From assembly GCA_033439265.1 (NCBI GenBank), contig JAVTVX010000012.1, forward strand, positions 37,016,261 through 37,080,260: a stretch of 64,000 bases of DNA, read 5' to 3'. The stretch is from Dillenia suffruticosa (taxonomy: Eukaryota > Streptophyta > Magnoliopsida > Dilleniales > Dilleniaceae). Both the position numbers and the translations under genes were made by a program. The stretch's first letter is position 1, and every line of letters begins with the position of its first letter. Positions 48,689 to 62,300 of this stretch are shown here, piece by piece. A model generated the notes under the pieces. It made no database searches and was not told where the DNA came from. It was given only the letters and a program-made list of their open reading frames with translations.

Positions 48689-51600
48689 ATGAAAAGTCTC
48701 TTCAAGTCCAAACCCAAGACTCCCGCTGAGCTCGTTCGTCACACCCGCGATCTTCTCATCTATGCCGATCGCAGTGCCGATGCTCGTGAAAGCAAGCGCG
48801 AAGAAAAGGTTCAATTTTGGTCAATTCTGTGCATTCTATTGCTCTTTCATTAATTGACATAGTCGAGTGTTTCCATTGTAGTTTTGGATAGGTTGAGGAT
48901 TTCTCTTATATACGATGTTTGATGTTTGTAAATGTTATGTGTTTGAAGTATTTGAATAGAAAAGTGAAGTTATGCTGGAACTTGAATTAAGTTCTTATAT
49001 GTGAAAGGAGTTCATAAGAGCAAAGAGAGAGTAAAACTTGGACTTGGATAATTCTGGTTTAGTCAAAATTGAGTAGCATATTTGATAAAATCTTTTATAT
49101 CACTAATTTAACATGCAGTGTAGTGTGGATTCGAGTGGGAGGAACTATTTTTTCCTTATTATTTGATTGCCTATCTGATTCGCATAGAAGGAAAAAAATA
49201 CTGCATTATTACTTGATCAATTCTACATCATCTACATGCAAATCAGATGGGCATTCAAAAAATAAGGAAAAAAATAGTTCCCGCACCCAAATCTGCTCTT
49301 AAATGCACTCTTCTTTATCGATTACATTGTACTTCTGGGTAAATGAGTCTTTTGTGTGTGTGTGTGTGTTAGTTATGTTATGTATTTTCACGTATTCTAG
49401 AGAAATGAAACCGTTTTGGACCTTAAAGGAAGGTTTTTAGAGTAAAATTTAGACTTTTGTACTAATGGTTAGTCAACGTGGTATTGCATATTGATAAAAT
49501 CTTTATATGGTTAATGTGCATCAGCTATTCTAACTACTTAATGTGCAATGACATGCGAATCCCAATGGAAGGTATCTTTTTCCTTATTATTTGGTTGTTC
49601 GAAGCAGAAGCCTATAGGATTTTCCTTGGAGGGATGGGTAGGGTTTTGTAGGCTGATAGAACTGTGTAGTTATATTTATCTAGTGTTCGCATGCCCTTTA
49701 TTTTTATTTTTGTTAACTTTTTTTTATGTAAATGTGTTAATTAGTGACTGTTATTTATGTGTTTCGGAGTTTTTGGACAGAGAAATCAAGCTGTTTGGGA
49801 CATAAGCTAGGTCATTATAGGAAATGAGTCGATATGAGCCAACAGAAACTAAGTTTTAGGCTTGGGCAGTGATGTAGCATATTGATAAAATCCATATATG
49901 GCCAATCTTTATAATAGAAATGAGCAGTTTTGTGTGGATTTGGATGGGGGAGTATTTTTTCCTTATTATTTGTTTCCTTTGATGTCCAGTAAAAGAATTT
50001 ACTTTGTGGAACTCATATAAAAGAGGTTCCTTGAAATACCACAAGATGCTCGGAGTTTTTCTTGACTTGCATGCTTTGCCTTGGGGCAATGCAGGAGTAG
50101 CCTCATAATTTTTCTATGTATAAGAAGAGGTTTTAATGTAGATTTAATGCTTGTTCTGTGATCAAAATTTTATCTATCGTATGGGAATCATTGATGCATT
50201 AAATGGCTACATATAGCTTATATACCAACAAACAGAATTCCGATGATTGTATTATTGTATTATTGTATATTTCTGCCTATTATATTTATGCCATATTTAG
50301 CGGCCATATTTAGCGGCATCTGTCACCCTCCTTCCTCTTCTCCTCTCTCTCTCTCTACTGTTCGGATAGTCCTGAAAATGAGATTATGCCTTGTGGACAG
50401 TGGTCACTGTGTTTCATCCGCCAACTGCTTTCAATAGTTGCATTTCTATCTCTCTATATCTTGCCTGGTTATCTTTTACACTATATTTATCGAAGTCATC
50501 ATGATTTCTCAGATGGCAGATTTATGTAAGCTCGTTCGGGAATTAAAGTCAATCCTTTATGGAAATAGCGAATCTGAACCTGTTGCAGAAGCTTGTGCAC
50601 AATTGACCCAAGAATTCTTTAGAGAGAACACCTTACGCCTTTTAATCATTTGCCTTCCTAAATTGAATTTGGAGGTAAGACTGAAAAGCATAAAAAGATA
50701 ATAACTATAAACTTAATCAGTTTGTGGTTATTCTGTTCATGGAATTGCATATCTCAATGAGACTTATATTTTCAGGCCCGTAAGGATGCCACCCAGGTGG
50801 TTGCTAATTTGCAGAGGCAGCAAGTTCACTCACGGTTGATTGCGTCAGATTACTTGGAGAAAAACCTAGATCTTATGGATATCCTGATAGCAGGGTAAGC
50901 CAAATAGTTTGTTGAAGTTTATCCATCTACAAATTCTCTGGACGTCACATTGAACAGGGTTTACCTTCATTTGATTTTGATGTCTCTTTTCGATGATTGA
51001 ATTCCTTCTATGGTTCTACAAGATAAATCAATACAAATACGTGAGGATTTTCAGTTGAACAATGAGCTAAATTTCTTTGTAGTTTTCTTTTGGCAATGCT
51101 TCCAAGATGATTTTGCAGAAAAATGAAGTTGTTGCAATTCTTTTATGTCATATGTATTTGATAGTGAGAACCCTACGAAGCCTAAATATTTTTTTATTTT
51201 TCTTTTTTTCCGATAAGGGAAAATAGAGCATAATATTTTCTGTCGCAGATGCCATTCCTGATCATGTTGGATATGGATGCTGACATGAAATTCATCGAGT
51301 GTCTGTTAGATATTCCACATGGTGTTTCCCTTTTTTAACAGTAAGAACTCTTGGGACTTGTAAAATATTGGTGGGCTATGTTGCATCAACGACTTCTAAA
51401 CAGAGCCATATCCATGTGAGATGCATTTTTGGACCAAATACTTGTATGACACTACAATGACACTTAGTGGACACATCATATCTTGTTTCCAAATAGACAC
51501 GACTTAAATATTAAAATTCATTTGATGGACATAATGGCTCATATATTTGTGGAGTTAGAATTTAAATAACTTAATAGATGATGGAATAACACTCAAGATA

Positions 51601-52307
51601 AGCCTTATGTGTGCCTAAATTGAAGGCATTGATTTGGATTATAGATGTAAAATTAAATCAAATGATATTACATATTTTTATTATGCCATATCTTTATATA
51701 TATATTATTTTTAATGTGGTGATGTCACTCCTATTTTTGACTTTATCGCATCCCTGTCATGTTATGACAAGTTGCAACCGTCAAAGGATGTTTCACCAGA
51801 CTTCTAAAAACTGGGTTTGCTAATAGCAAACATAATGTGCATATATGGTTTTTGTTGACATGATAAGAGAATATGAGCAAATCATACCTTCTTTTAATAG
51901 CTAAAGATTTTTCCTAATTTCCCTTATCTTGTTGTCCTCCTTGTTCTTATGTTCTCAAACCCAGCATAACGTTGTCAAACCCAGCGTAAAGAGTCACGGA
52001 TGTTCATTTTTCATATGTCACAGTGCCACTATAGCATCTGTCATGGTGTCTTGATGCTGCATCAATTGCTTTAGGATCGATTTATGATATGCAACAGCTT
52101 ATTAACTTGATTTAGCAATGATTACAAACAGGTGCTAACTTTCTTTACATGTACCTCCATGCATCTATACTGTTAAAGGAACCCTTGCTTTTACTGAGCT
52201 AGGTTTTGAAGCATAACTGCTTTATGGGCAATTGGCCCTTCACTCTTTTCTTCTAATTTTAAATATCCTACCCACGTCTCCTATTATTTCTCTCTTAATC
52301 ATCTCTT

Positions 52308-52347
<40 letters not shown>

Positions 52348-55156
52348 GCACATTTTTTTTTTTAATTCCTGCTTATTTGGACACATGCAACGTTTGTGGG
52401 GGCAAACTCAGGTTGGCATAAATATAAGTTTCAAATACTTCAATTTTGGGATATCTATTACCATCTTGACTAGTTGCTTTCTTCTGATTAAAGTAAAAGT
52501 AAAAAATATTTTTGGACTAGTTGCTGTCTAAATTACTTACTTGCAAAGTTCGATATTCTTTAATAGTGAATAAATCAATAAAGTATGAAACTATATCATT
52601 GTTTCGGTATTTAATTTTTTTTATATTTTACAATAGTGGTCGTGTAAGATTTGTGTCATGTCTGTGCCTCTTTACTAGTGAGAAGCCTTATCTCTTTTCT
52701 TTCCCTACTTGATTTGATATCCTTGCTCCCAAAGGCCAAACTCAAAATACGGACTTCTCAAAAAGCACAATGTGTACGTGCACCTGCACTGGCACTGAAG
52801 AAAAGAAAGAGCACCATGATTATACTTTGAAACTATGTACATGTCACTAATTCTTGTTGCGTATCTTGTCATACTATATGTCAGATTTCCTGAATGCTTG
52901 AGCATTTCGTTTGTGCAGTTATGAAAACACAGACATGGCCTTACATTATGGTTCAATGTTGAGGGAGTGCATTCGTCATCAAAGTGTGGCAAGGTAACTA
53001 CAGAAGAGGTTGATCAGACTTGGTAATTGCCTTTAAAAATTTAAATGAGAAATCAAATTCCAAATTGTGAAAAATTATCTATGTCTAATATTGTCCTTGG
53101 TCATATCCCGGGTGAGGAATAAGTTATCAATTTTGGATATGATTACCTCTTAATCACTGATTTGATTTCTGAGGAGTATTTGTCCATTCTAAATTTTCCA
53201 TCTTTACATTTTCTTTAACCGTGTATGTTTTTATTCCTTATATCTCCATAGTGCCCAAGTTAATTGTTAATTTTTAATTGCGTGCACATACAGGTATGTC
53301 TTGGAATCAGAGCATATGAAGAAGTTCTTTGATTACATACAACTTCCAAATTTTGACATTGCAGCTGATGCTGCTGCAACTTTTAAGGTTGAGTATACTT
53401 TCCTGCGATATTGCTTGATCTTTCATTGTGATTTCATCTACTTGAAAACAATTACATATCTAAATTTGTTACAGGAGCTCTTAACAAGGCATAAATCAAC
53501 TGTTGCAGAGTTTCTTTCTAAGAATTATGACTGGGTAAGTGCTTCTTTTATGCATTCTCTTAATGGAATTTGCTGCATCATTTTGATTTTATGATAGAAT
53601 TCATATTGATTGTTTTTTCCAGTTTTTCAATGAGTATAACACAAAGCTGCTGGAATCAACCAATTATATTACCAGACGGCAGGCTGTGAAGGTATAAACA
53701 AAATGCAAGGCATTTTTAGTTTCTGTAAGATGAGAAAAAATAGGTGAGGTGCCAAATGCAGTGACCAAAAGTTTGCTCCATTTTGGAACTTTTTGGGACT
53801 AAGAACTTCTTGTATTCTGTGATTGAGCATCTTCTGTGTTAAGACCGTCTATCTGTGAGTTTTTCCTTTTTTTTTTTTTAATTGTTTCTGGTATTTAACC
53901 TGATTGGGTGACTCTGCCTCTCTTTTTTGTCCTAGATGGCGGTTGAGTTTATTTTTCTCTTTGATTGACTCAAGTAAATCATGGCATCAATTTTCATCGA
54001 AATAATGCCTAGATTTATATGGCACTAGATCTGGAAGTCATATGCAAGTATATAATTGCATTTTAGCATTCATGAATACTGTAGAAAACAATTAATGTAT
54101 TTCAGGATCGTCGATGCTTGAAAAAGGACATATCACTGACAAATCTGCTGCATGGCATTTCTAACACCTCTCCCCATGTAGATACTGTGAATTTGATTGC
54201 CCTGTGTCTCAGTCTCTTGCACTGAAGGGAATGTGAGCAGTTTGATGCTGAAAGCCTCTTTATCCTATTTCAGCTTTTGGGAGATATCTTATTGGACAGG
54301 AGTAATTCTGCCGTAATGATGCGTTATGTCAGCTCAAGGGATAACTTGAGGATTCTCATGAATCTCCTGAGGGTATGATTTTAATTCGCTGCTGTACATG
54401 ATCGAAAGCTACTTGTTATTAAGAAATAACAATCCACCTCATTAAGAGGAAAAAAAGCATAGATAAAACTGGAGAAGTACATCTTATTATTTACACTTGC
54501 AGTTAAAGAAAGGAGTATCTAACTTGTTTCACATTTTAAAATCCGGTATGTCATGTGGAGTCCTTAATAATAATTTATTGAATTTCCATTACCAGCTCAG
54601 CATCATTGTCCCTGTTTCTTGACATTGAATGACTAAACATCAATATGGAAGATTTTCTATAGGAGATCTACCTGGCTTTTATATTACTGAGATAAAGAGT
54701 TAAGTTTTACTACCCTCAGCTTTGTATAAATTGGTCAATCTCCTTTGCAGGAGTCCAGCAAGAGCATCCAGATAGAAGCATTTCATGTGTTCAAGGTACC
54801 GGATAGAATGTTTGGTCTTTATCGTGGTTATGAGCAATATCAATCAATAATTGGATCTATTGTGTGCCTAACGCTTTATGTTTGAACCTTGGCAGCTATT
54901 TGCTGCTAATCAAAACAAGCCTGCAGACATCATCAGCATACTTGTTGCCAACCGAAGCAAGCTGCTTCGTCTATTTGCTGATTTTAAGGTCGACAAAGGT
55001 AGGATGAAAGGGTACAGATTATATTTCATATTGAGATTGTTTTTGCAGTGCTCTCATTCTTAAGGTTGCATTTTTACAGAAGATGTACAGTTTGAAGCTG
55101 ACAAAGCTCAAGTTGTCAAGGAAATTGCTGCTCTTGAACCCAAAGAATGCTCTTGA
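48689..55156 (+). CDS. MO25-like kinase scaffold protein (CAB39 family)
   Basis: Armadillo-like helical scaffold that binds and activates STE20/GCK-type kinases; plant and yeast members act in polarity and cytokinesis. Eleven exons: 48689-48808, 50513-50674, 50776-50894, 52919-52993, 53294-53387, 53475-53534, 53623-53691, 54274-54372, 54751-54795, 54896-54998 and 55080-55156. The total is 1,023 nt and 340 residues, the usual length. Signatures in order are [42 protein letters not shown]-free helices with [130 protein letters not shown] and [12 protein letters not shown]. All junctions are GT/AG and in phase. Introns 1 (1.7 kb) and 3 (2.0 kb) are large. Confidence 0.96.
49069..49975 (+). repeat. 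Diverged tandem repeats and hairpin in MO25 intron 1
   Basis: Three related segments at roughly 49069-49170, 49470-49590 and 49865-49975 share ATTGATAAAATC, a GTGTGGATTCGAGTGG-like word and TTTTTCCTTATTATTTG. The first also has an inverted partner: 49128-49186 pairs with 49235-49293. Confidence 0.65.
52314..52343 (+). repeat. (CT)n microsatellite in MO25 intron 3
   Basis: Perfect CT run of about 30 bp. Confidence 0.85.
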
Positions 55157-56395
55157 AGCTTGCAAGCCTTATTTGGTTTTTTTTTTTGGCTCCAAATTGC
55201 TTGTGAATTATAAAAGTCCTATATATTTCGAGGTGATAATGCTGTATCTAAGGCAAAGATTTTCACCCTCTTTTTTTCAACCCCTTCTTCCTTGAATTTG
55301 TAGTTTAAATCTGTAAGTCCTCAAGAAAAATAGTTAACTGTACCTATATAAAAAGAAGCATGTATTAAAGGTGTTGCTGCTGCAAAAAAAAAAAAAAAAA
55401 AGAAAAATCTTGATTGGGGATTTGCAGACAATAAAATAATATCCATCAGACTTTTGGAATTGGTTCTAGTGGCTTTAATCAGTCCAATCTGTGTGTTGGT
55501 TATGTTGGCTTTTCCCTTGGGGAAGTCTGATAAATCCTTTTCCATTTCTCTCTCTCTCGTGCAATGTAAAGCTCTTTGGTACTTATGAAAGCCCGGCAGA
55601 GTTCTAGTTGTCGTGAATAAGGACTTTCAATACTTTGAATTCATCAGCAGAATAAGAATAATGGCATTCTTTTAATGCGGTGTTCAAACGAATGGGCCAC
55701 TCCTACGGTGAGAAGTGCTCTCAGTCCATTTTTTTTTGTTTTTTTTTTTTAAATCAATCAATATTTTAAATTATATTTCAATTAATTCAATTTAACTTCT
55801 TTAAATTTTTTTTAATATAGTTGTTTTCTTTTTTAAGATTCATATTTGATTTTGGTTAAGGAACCAATTGCTCTTTGATCGCACAATTCAAGTATGATTG
55901 AATTGAAAGTTGACCATGATGGTGAATTTTGGAACCCCTTGCAGAAGGGGTATGAAAAATCATACAAATATTATGTAATAGGCGAGAGTTTTTATGATAA
56001 TGTTATAGTGAGGGAGAATTTTAATAATATTCGTTGGATTACTTATTCCTTTTTTTTTTAATTATGTATATTATTAATCTTTTTAAAAATTATAATATAA
56101 TTTTTTTGACACTAATTTTAAATATATATTATAATTTGGCCTTTTTATGCAAATTCTTTTTCAATCCTTGGGATGGAGTCCCGGAAGGAGAAGGTTGGAG
56201 TAGGAAGTTTCCTGAAGTATGTCATTTGTCAGCTTGATAGATGGACCACAAGAGTGGACGGAGAGAGATGAACCACACGCCCATCGAAAGAAAAGCTGAA
56301 AAGCTGAAAAGCGGAAAAGCATATCTTGGCATATACCTTGTCGTCCTTTCTCAGTGTCTGGACAGAATAACCTTTCTCAGTCTGTCTTGACAGAA

Positions 56396-56431
<36 letters not shown>

Positions 56432-56458
56432 CGATGAAAGATGATAACCTTTATACCA

Positions 56459-58259
56459 CGAGATAATTACGTATAAAATCTCTCAATTTTATTCTCAATT
56501 CATAAATTGATACTTAAACTTTAAAACATAAAAATTAAACATATAAACTTTAAAAACGGTAACAAATTAATCCTTCTGTCAATAACGATACCTAATTAAC
56601 CGTTAAATACTAAGCTGATTCGCTATTACAAATAATTTGACTGTCTTATGATAATAAGTGCTCACACATCATGAAAAACATACGTATCGATCATATCAAA
56701 TTTTGTAACGTCAGCAATTTTGCTGACGTGGTATGACACATTAGCATTTCAAAACCTCACACCGCCATGTTAGTAAATTAAGGGCATTCTGGTCTAAACA
56801 CCTCTCCTCTCCCTCCCTCCCTCCCTCTCTCCCTCTCTCTCTCTCTACTTGCGTCTTCCGCTTCGAGCTTTTCTTCTCGATCTTCAACCTTTTTCCACAT
56901 ATCCGCTTCTCCTACTAAACTCAATCTCTACAGTTCCCCTTCACCTTCCTCTTCCCATTCTATTAAGAGCAAGAAGATATGTTATAGTTATTTCTAACAT
57001 TATAACTTTCTTTCTCCTTGGCGAATGTTGGCGATTTTGAGACGAATTTCACACCTCTTTCTCGGCAGTTGCCTTCTGCTGTCGAAACACTGCCACTACT
57101 AGTCAGGTGGCAATGGTGGCCGTCAAACGCTGCTTGCTGACATCACTGTTGGCTGAGATTGTAGGGAAGAGCAGTGGAAAACCTCCACAGAGCAGAACTT
57201 GAATGGTCGAAGTGTGCAGAAGTCGAAAAGTTACGAAAGACGAATTTATTCTCAGCATTGACGGTGGCAAGTTTGTGTTCTGATCTTTGTCATCAGTGCC
57301 GCATCACATCCGACAGCTACTGGTTGCAGATCCATATTGCAGACAATCGGGATGAAAATTCTGGAAAGGCAGTGAAGTGCGAGTGTTGAATCAGCTTCAA
57401 TTGAGTTCGACAATCCGCAATCCTTGTGCCTTTGAAATCGATTTTCCTTTGGTGAATCATTCTTCACCACCGACGGTTGTTAATTTTTGGCATCGTCGGT
57501 GAATTTTGGAGGAAATCGAATTTGACCTTAACAATGGTGGAGGATTCGCGTGTTAGGGGCAAAGTTTCTAGTGCGGTTGTTTCTTTGGTTGCAGAAACCG
57601 TCTTCTTCTTTCCCAGAACTTAACAATGCGAATTTAAAATTTGTTTGGAATTTGGTTTCTTGGGACATTGGAGTGGAGAAGGACATTGGGACCTTTAAAT
57701 ATTCATTCTTGAAAGTTTTATTTTTCTCACAAACTCTTTCCTGTTCTCTGTCTTCAAAATCCAAAGCAAAATGAGAATCCATCCCACTAAAGTGACAAGC
57801 AATCCATGCCTCAACCATGTCTTCAGAGGTGGATTTTGATGGACTTTAGCAAGAGAAGATGAGTGGTTTTTTAGAGAGAGAGAAAGAGTGTGTTTAACGA
57901 GGGAGGAGAGAAGAGAGAGAAAGGGGGGAGAGAGAGAGATGAGTGTTTTTTTTTCAACCAGCAAAGAATTTTTCCGTTGACGTGTCATTCACATCAGTAT
58001 TGGTGCTGATGTGACAATATTGTAAGTGATGGTGATGATGTGTTATGTGACACGTAAACAATTCCTGTCATATGGTTTTCATATCATTTGCCACCTTGAG
58101 CCAGCTCAGCACTTAACAGTTAACTAGGCGTCATTACTGATAAAAAGATCAATTTGTTACAATTTCTAAAGTCTAGACTTTCAATCGTTACGTTTTGAAA
58201 TTTAGAAATCAATTTATGAATTGGGAGAAAAATTTAGAGATTTGACATATAATTATCTC
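56459..58259. mobile_element. Mutator-like element with long inverted ends and gene-like cargo
   Basis: 1,801 bp. The left end CGAGATAATTACGTATAAAA pairs with the inverted right end GAGATAATTATATGTCAAAT, and pairing continues inward for about 370 bp per arm, including CAATTCATAAATTGAT and GTAACAAATTRATC on both sides and CT-rich/GA-rich inner flanks. Flanking TTTATACCA at 56450-56458 and 58260-58268 is a perfect 9-bp duplication. The interior (about 56850-57880) is GC-richer than the surroundings and reads like captured gene sequence, but I recognise no protein family and no transposase. Confidence 0.75.
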
Positions 58260-59237
58260 TTTATACCATGAGGAGGCGGAGGAGAAAATACGGGCAAATT
58301 GGGATTAGGATACCTGTATTATTCAATATTAAACACAAGATTAAGGATGTTTGAAAACAATCTCACACACAATCATTGTATAAGAAATCTTATTAATCTC
58401 AAAAGTTGGGGCAATTACGGCTGGGATGGGACAGATAAAAGTGCCCAACCCCACTTGGATTTGGTTTAATTCGATGATATTGACATTGGGAATGCCATAC
58501 CCTAAACTACCTCATCAAATTCATTCGTTTATGCCAACATTTTATTATTCTTCAGAATATTATTCATTCCCTCACCCCCCCCCCCAAAAAAAACTTGTTC
58601 CACATGCACCACCTTCAATATTCTCTTTCCATTTCATCTTTTACGAGCATTAAGCCTTCTACTTATAAAATAAAATTTTTAATTATTAAATTATTATTAT
58701 TTAATAGTCATCAATTACTCTATTTTTATCTTTATCGTATGTAAAATAATGTTAATCACATGCACAATTCACATTGATTCATATCTGGCTATTTCTTTTT
58801 TTTGGGAAATGAAAGTTAGTTCCAACAGGTAAATTTAAATAGTGAATTAAAATTATGAAAACAAATAAGAACAATTATTCTACATTAAAACAAAAAAAAG
58901 TGTAATTGAGAAAAAAAAAAAGAAAAAGAGAGAGAAGAGTTTTTTTTTTTTAATAAATGATTAGCTCAAATCTTATATATTAAAATTTTTAAATTTGATT
59001 AATTTTGATTCGTTAGACAATCATATCAAGCAAAAAAAATATTAAAATTAATTGTTATGTTGAATTCCGTGTATTATTTTTTTTTTCTAAATTTAAGGAT
59101 TCAGTGCATTTGTTATTTCAAATTATATATATATATGCTTATATTAGAACACATTCATCTGAACTATGTTACTAGTTTGATCCATCCGATGTTTTGCTCA
59201 TTTGGTTTGTCTGAATTTTTATTTTAATAAATAAAAA

Positions 59238-59243
59238 CACGTG
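59238..59243 (+). promoter_or_regulatory. G-box in the VTC4-like promoter
   Basis: CACGTG lies 134 bp before the start codon and 35 bp before the TATA box. G-boxes bind bZIP/bHLH factors of light and abscisic-acid response; use here is inferred. Confidence 0.5.
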
Positions 59244-59272
59244 GAAAGTTAAGAGCTGATTCTGGCGTGCAT

Positions 59273-59279
59273 TATAAAA
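59273..59279 (+). promoter_or_regulatory. TATA box of the VTC4-like gene
   Basis: TATAAAA, 99 bp before the start codon. Confidence 0.6.
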
Positions 59280-59371
59280 GCCTGAAAATCATCAAAGCAA
59301 AACACCTGTCTCCCAAAAGTTAAATCGCCTTCTCTGCTGTCTGTTTCCTCTCTTCCGACACGAGCACAAAA

Positions 59372-62300
59372 ATGGCAGAAAATGGTAGGCCCCATCAAAT
59401 CTCTCTCTCTCTCTCAATTCAATTCTAAAAACCCATTTTTTTCGGATAATTTCTTTATTGTTTCGTTTGAGGAGTTGATGTTAGAATTGACGAATGAGTG
59501 TTTTCTGGGTCAGACACTTTCTCTCGCTTTCTGGATTCTGCTGTGGATGCTGCAAAGAGAGCTGGCGAGGTTTCATCATTTCTCCAAAAGCCATTTTTTT
59601 CCTGAAGGTCACTCATTTTGATTTCGTTTCTTTGTCGTTTGTTTTACATCGTTCTTGCTTTCTGAATTTCAGATTATTCGCAAAGGATTTTATCAGACCA
59701 AGCATGTGCAGCACAAAGGCCAGGTCTATCTCTATTTTATCCCTTTTGTTAAAAAAGAGGAGGTTCAAAATTTAGGATTTTCATTTTCTTTTTATAAAAT
59801 GAGAATTTTTTTGCTCGATTGTTTTAATCTTAGTTGCTCCAAAATTCTGCTAGAAAGATGATATTTTGGTCAAGGAAACGTTAAATTGATGTGGGTTAGT
59901 AGGTTATTAGTTATTAATCTAGGATGTGAAGGAATTATTACAACTATGGTTGGACAAGATTAATGGCTTTAGATTATGTGGTTGCCGAGGAGGAAAAGTT
60001 TTCCTGATTTCGATTTTCCAAGTACTGGCATTTGGGATTCCACATTATCGATATAAAGGCATTATCTTGTGTGTTCAATTGGGTCAGGTCATATATTTTT
60101 TTGTTGTGTCTAGGACATGTAGTCTATGAGGAATGAAAACCTGATCTTTTTTTTGGGGGGGGGGGGAGGGATTAATGTTTTTGGGGGTCAGGTCATATAA
60201 AGGCATTATAGATATAAAAATTATAATTCCTAGAAATTATAACACAAAATGCATGTTGTATTTTAATTTCTGCATTTGCCCCTCGAGAAAATGAAGTCGA
60301 TAGACTAATGTCAAGAATTGGGCATGTGAAATCTTTCTCGTAATCAAGGAGCAAAGCATGTTTGCCCTGACTTCCCTTCAAAGAGCAACAACAATTGATT
60401 ATCCACGTTATTCTATTGAGTGCAGATACCATTCTTACTTCAAGCTTCTTAGTCGTCATTATTAGTTGGGCATTTCACAAAAGCAGAGGTAGAAAAACAA
60501 AGTAATCAATCGGAGATAATATCAATGTCTACTTCTAAATGGGTAGTTTGGAATTGTTTTGCTAAGGAATGCATATCTATGTGCATTGATTGTACTAAGC
60601 TTAGCATCACCTGTTTATTCTTACGCTGCCTGCTATTTCATCTTGGGATGCAGGTAGATTTGGTCACGGAGACTGATAAAGCTTGTGAAGCTTTAATTTT
60701 TAATGAGCTTAAGAAGAAGTACCCTGATCACAAGGTCACTCTCAATTGTTAGATTTTTTATATTGAGCAATACCTTTGGTTGTTCTAAAGGCTTATTCAG
60801 TTTTAAGGTTGTATTCAGTTTATTGGAGAAGAAACAACTGCTGCTAATGGTACCTCAGAGCTGACAGATGATCCAACCTGGATTGTTGATCCTCTTGATG
60901 GAACAACAAATTTTGTGCATGGGTGAGTATGATAACTTTAAGTCACATCTTGCAAGGAATCCTTTTTGTTTTTTAAACATAGTCTAATTGATGGCATTGT
61001 TGCAACATATTTACTTGTAGGTTTCCTTTTGTTTGTGTGTCAATTGGTCTTACAATTGGGAAAGTCCCTACAGTCGGTGTAGTTTACAATCCAATAATGG
61101 ATGAGGTGATTCTTCTCCTTTGAGATTTATATACTAAAGGATTTATGCTAAATTTGATGACAATTGGGGGGGGGGAGGAAAAGGTTTACCCTAATTGGCA
61201 GCTTCCTTGATTCCCAGATAAAATTTATTGTATTCACCATATGTAGAATCACTTCTTCCTGAATGTAAATGTACAATCAAACTGCAGGGGATTATAAATT
61301 GCTGTTAGATTGATTTCTGATGGAACACAGTTGTTATAATCTTTGTCTTTCTTTGCTGTAGCTTTTCACTGGTGTCCGAGGAAAAGGTGCTTTCCTAAAT
61401 GGAAACCCAATAAAAGGTGAGTGCATCTTTAACCTCTCGTGGGTCGGTTCTTCATCAGCCATTAATTGACTCATTGTGGCTATGTTGTGAATTCTGCAGT
61501 TTCATCTCAAGATGAGCTTGTGAAGTCCTTGCTTGCAACAGATGTATGTGATATAAGTTCAGACGCTTACCTGTATGGTATTAAAGTGCCAGTGGTCCTG
61601 TTATTCGAGCACTGATGTTTAAGTACACATTTGATAATTGATAGGCAATGTTTTAGTTTAACCCATTGACGGGTGTAAGATGATTCTTTTGTCTCCTCTA
61701 CAAAACTGCAAGCGACTGACTTATACTGAAACACCAGGTTGGAACCAAGCGTGACAAAGCAACCTTAGATAAAATTACAAATAGGATCAACAGCTTACTT
61801 TATGAGGTAAAAAACCAGAACTTCTTAACTCTTGATTCTTAGTGATACCTTGATAACTGATAATAAAAGTTTTTCTCGATTATGATCAGGTGAGATCCAT
61901 TCGGATGGGTGGCTCCTGCGCATTGAACCTATGTGGAATAGCATGCGGAAGGCTTGATCTATTTTATGAGCTTGGATATGGAGGGCCATGGTATGATTAT
62001 GTTTCATTCATATTGCTCAACGATGATCTTAAACAAAGCTAACGGAGTTCGTTTCTTTTTCAGGGATGTAGCAGGTGGTGTTGTTATCGTTGAGGAAGCT
62101 GGGGGTGTTGTTTATGACCCGTAAGAAACTCTCTATTAGATATGAATAAGTAACTAGCATTTTTCAGAAAATTCATGAATGTATATGTATCACCATATGA
62201 GACATGACATAGCTTACAAAATTGCAAGATCCATCTAGTTCAGGGAGTGTTGTTATTTCTAGATTCTGTCCTACTTTTAATCAACTACGTCATCAGCAAA

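Larger units (their letters stand above)
55157..59371. other. Intergenic between MO25 and the VTC4-like gene
   Basis: About 4.2 kb. It contains a CT run (56401-56429), the 1.8-kb Mutator-like element (56459-58259), a C-run/A-run near 58567 and AT-rich DNA up to the VTC4 promoter. No host gene recognised outside the element. Confidence 0.6.

Noticed and set aside
48397-48717. 106-codon minus-strand open frame at the MO25 5' end
   Set aside because: Covers the MO25 leader and first exon in antisense; low complexity from the CT-rich leader.
54106-54240. Possible extra MO25 exon after an AG at about 54105
   Set aside because: Exons 7 and 8 join directly in the family sequence ([15 protein letters not shown]) and the segment would break the frame.
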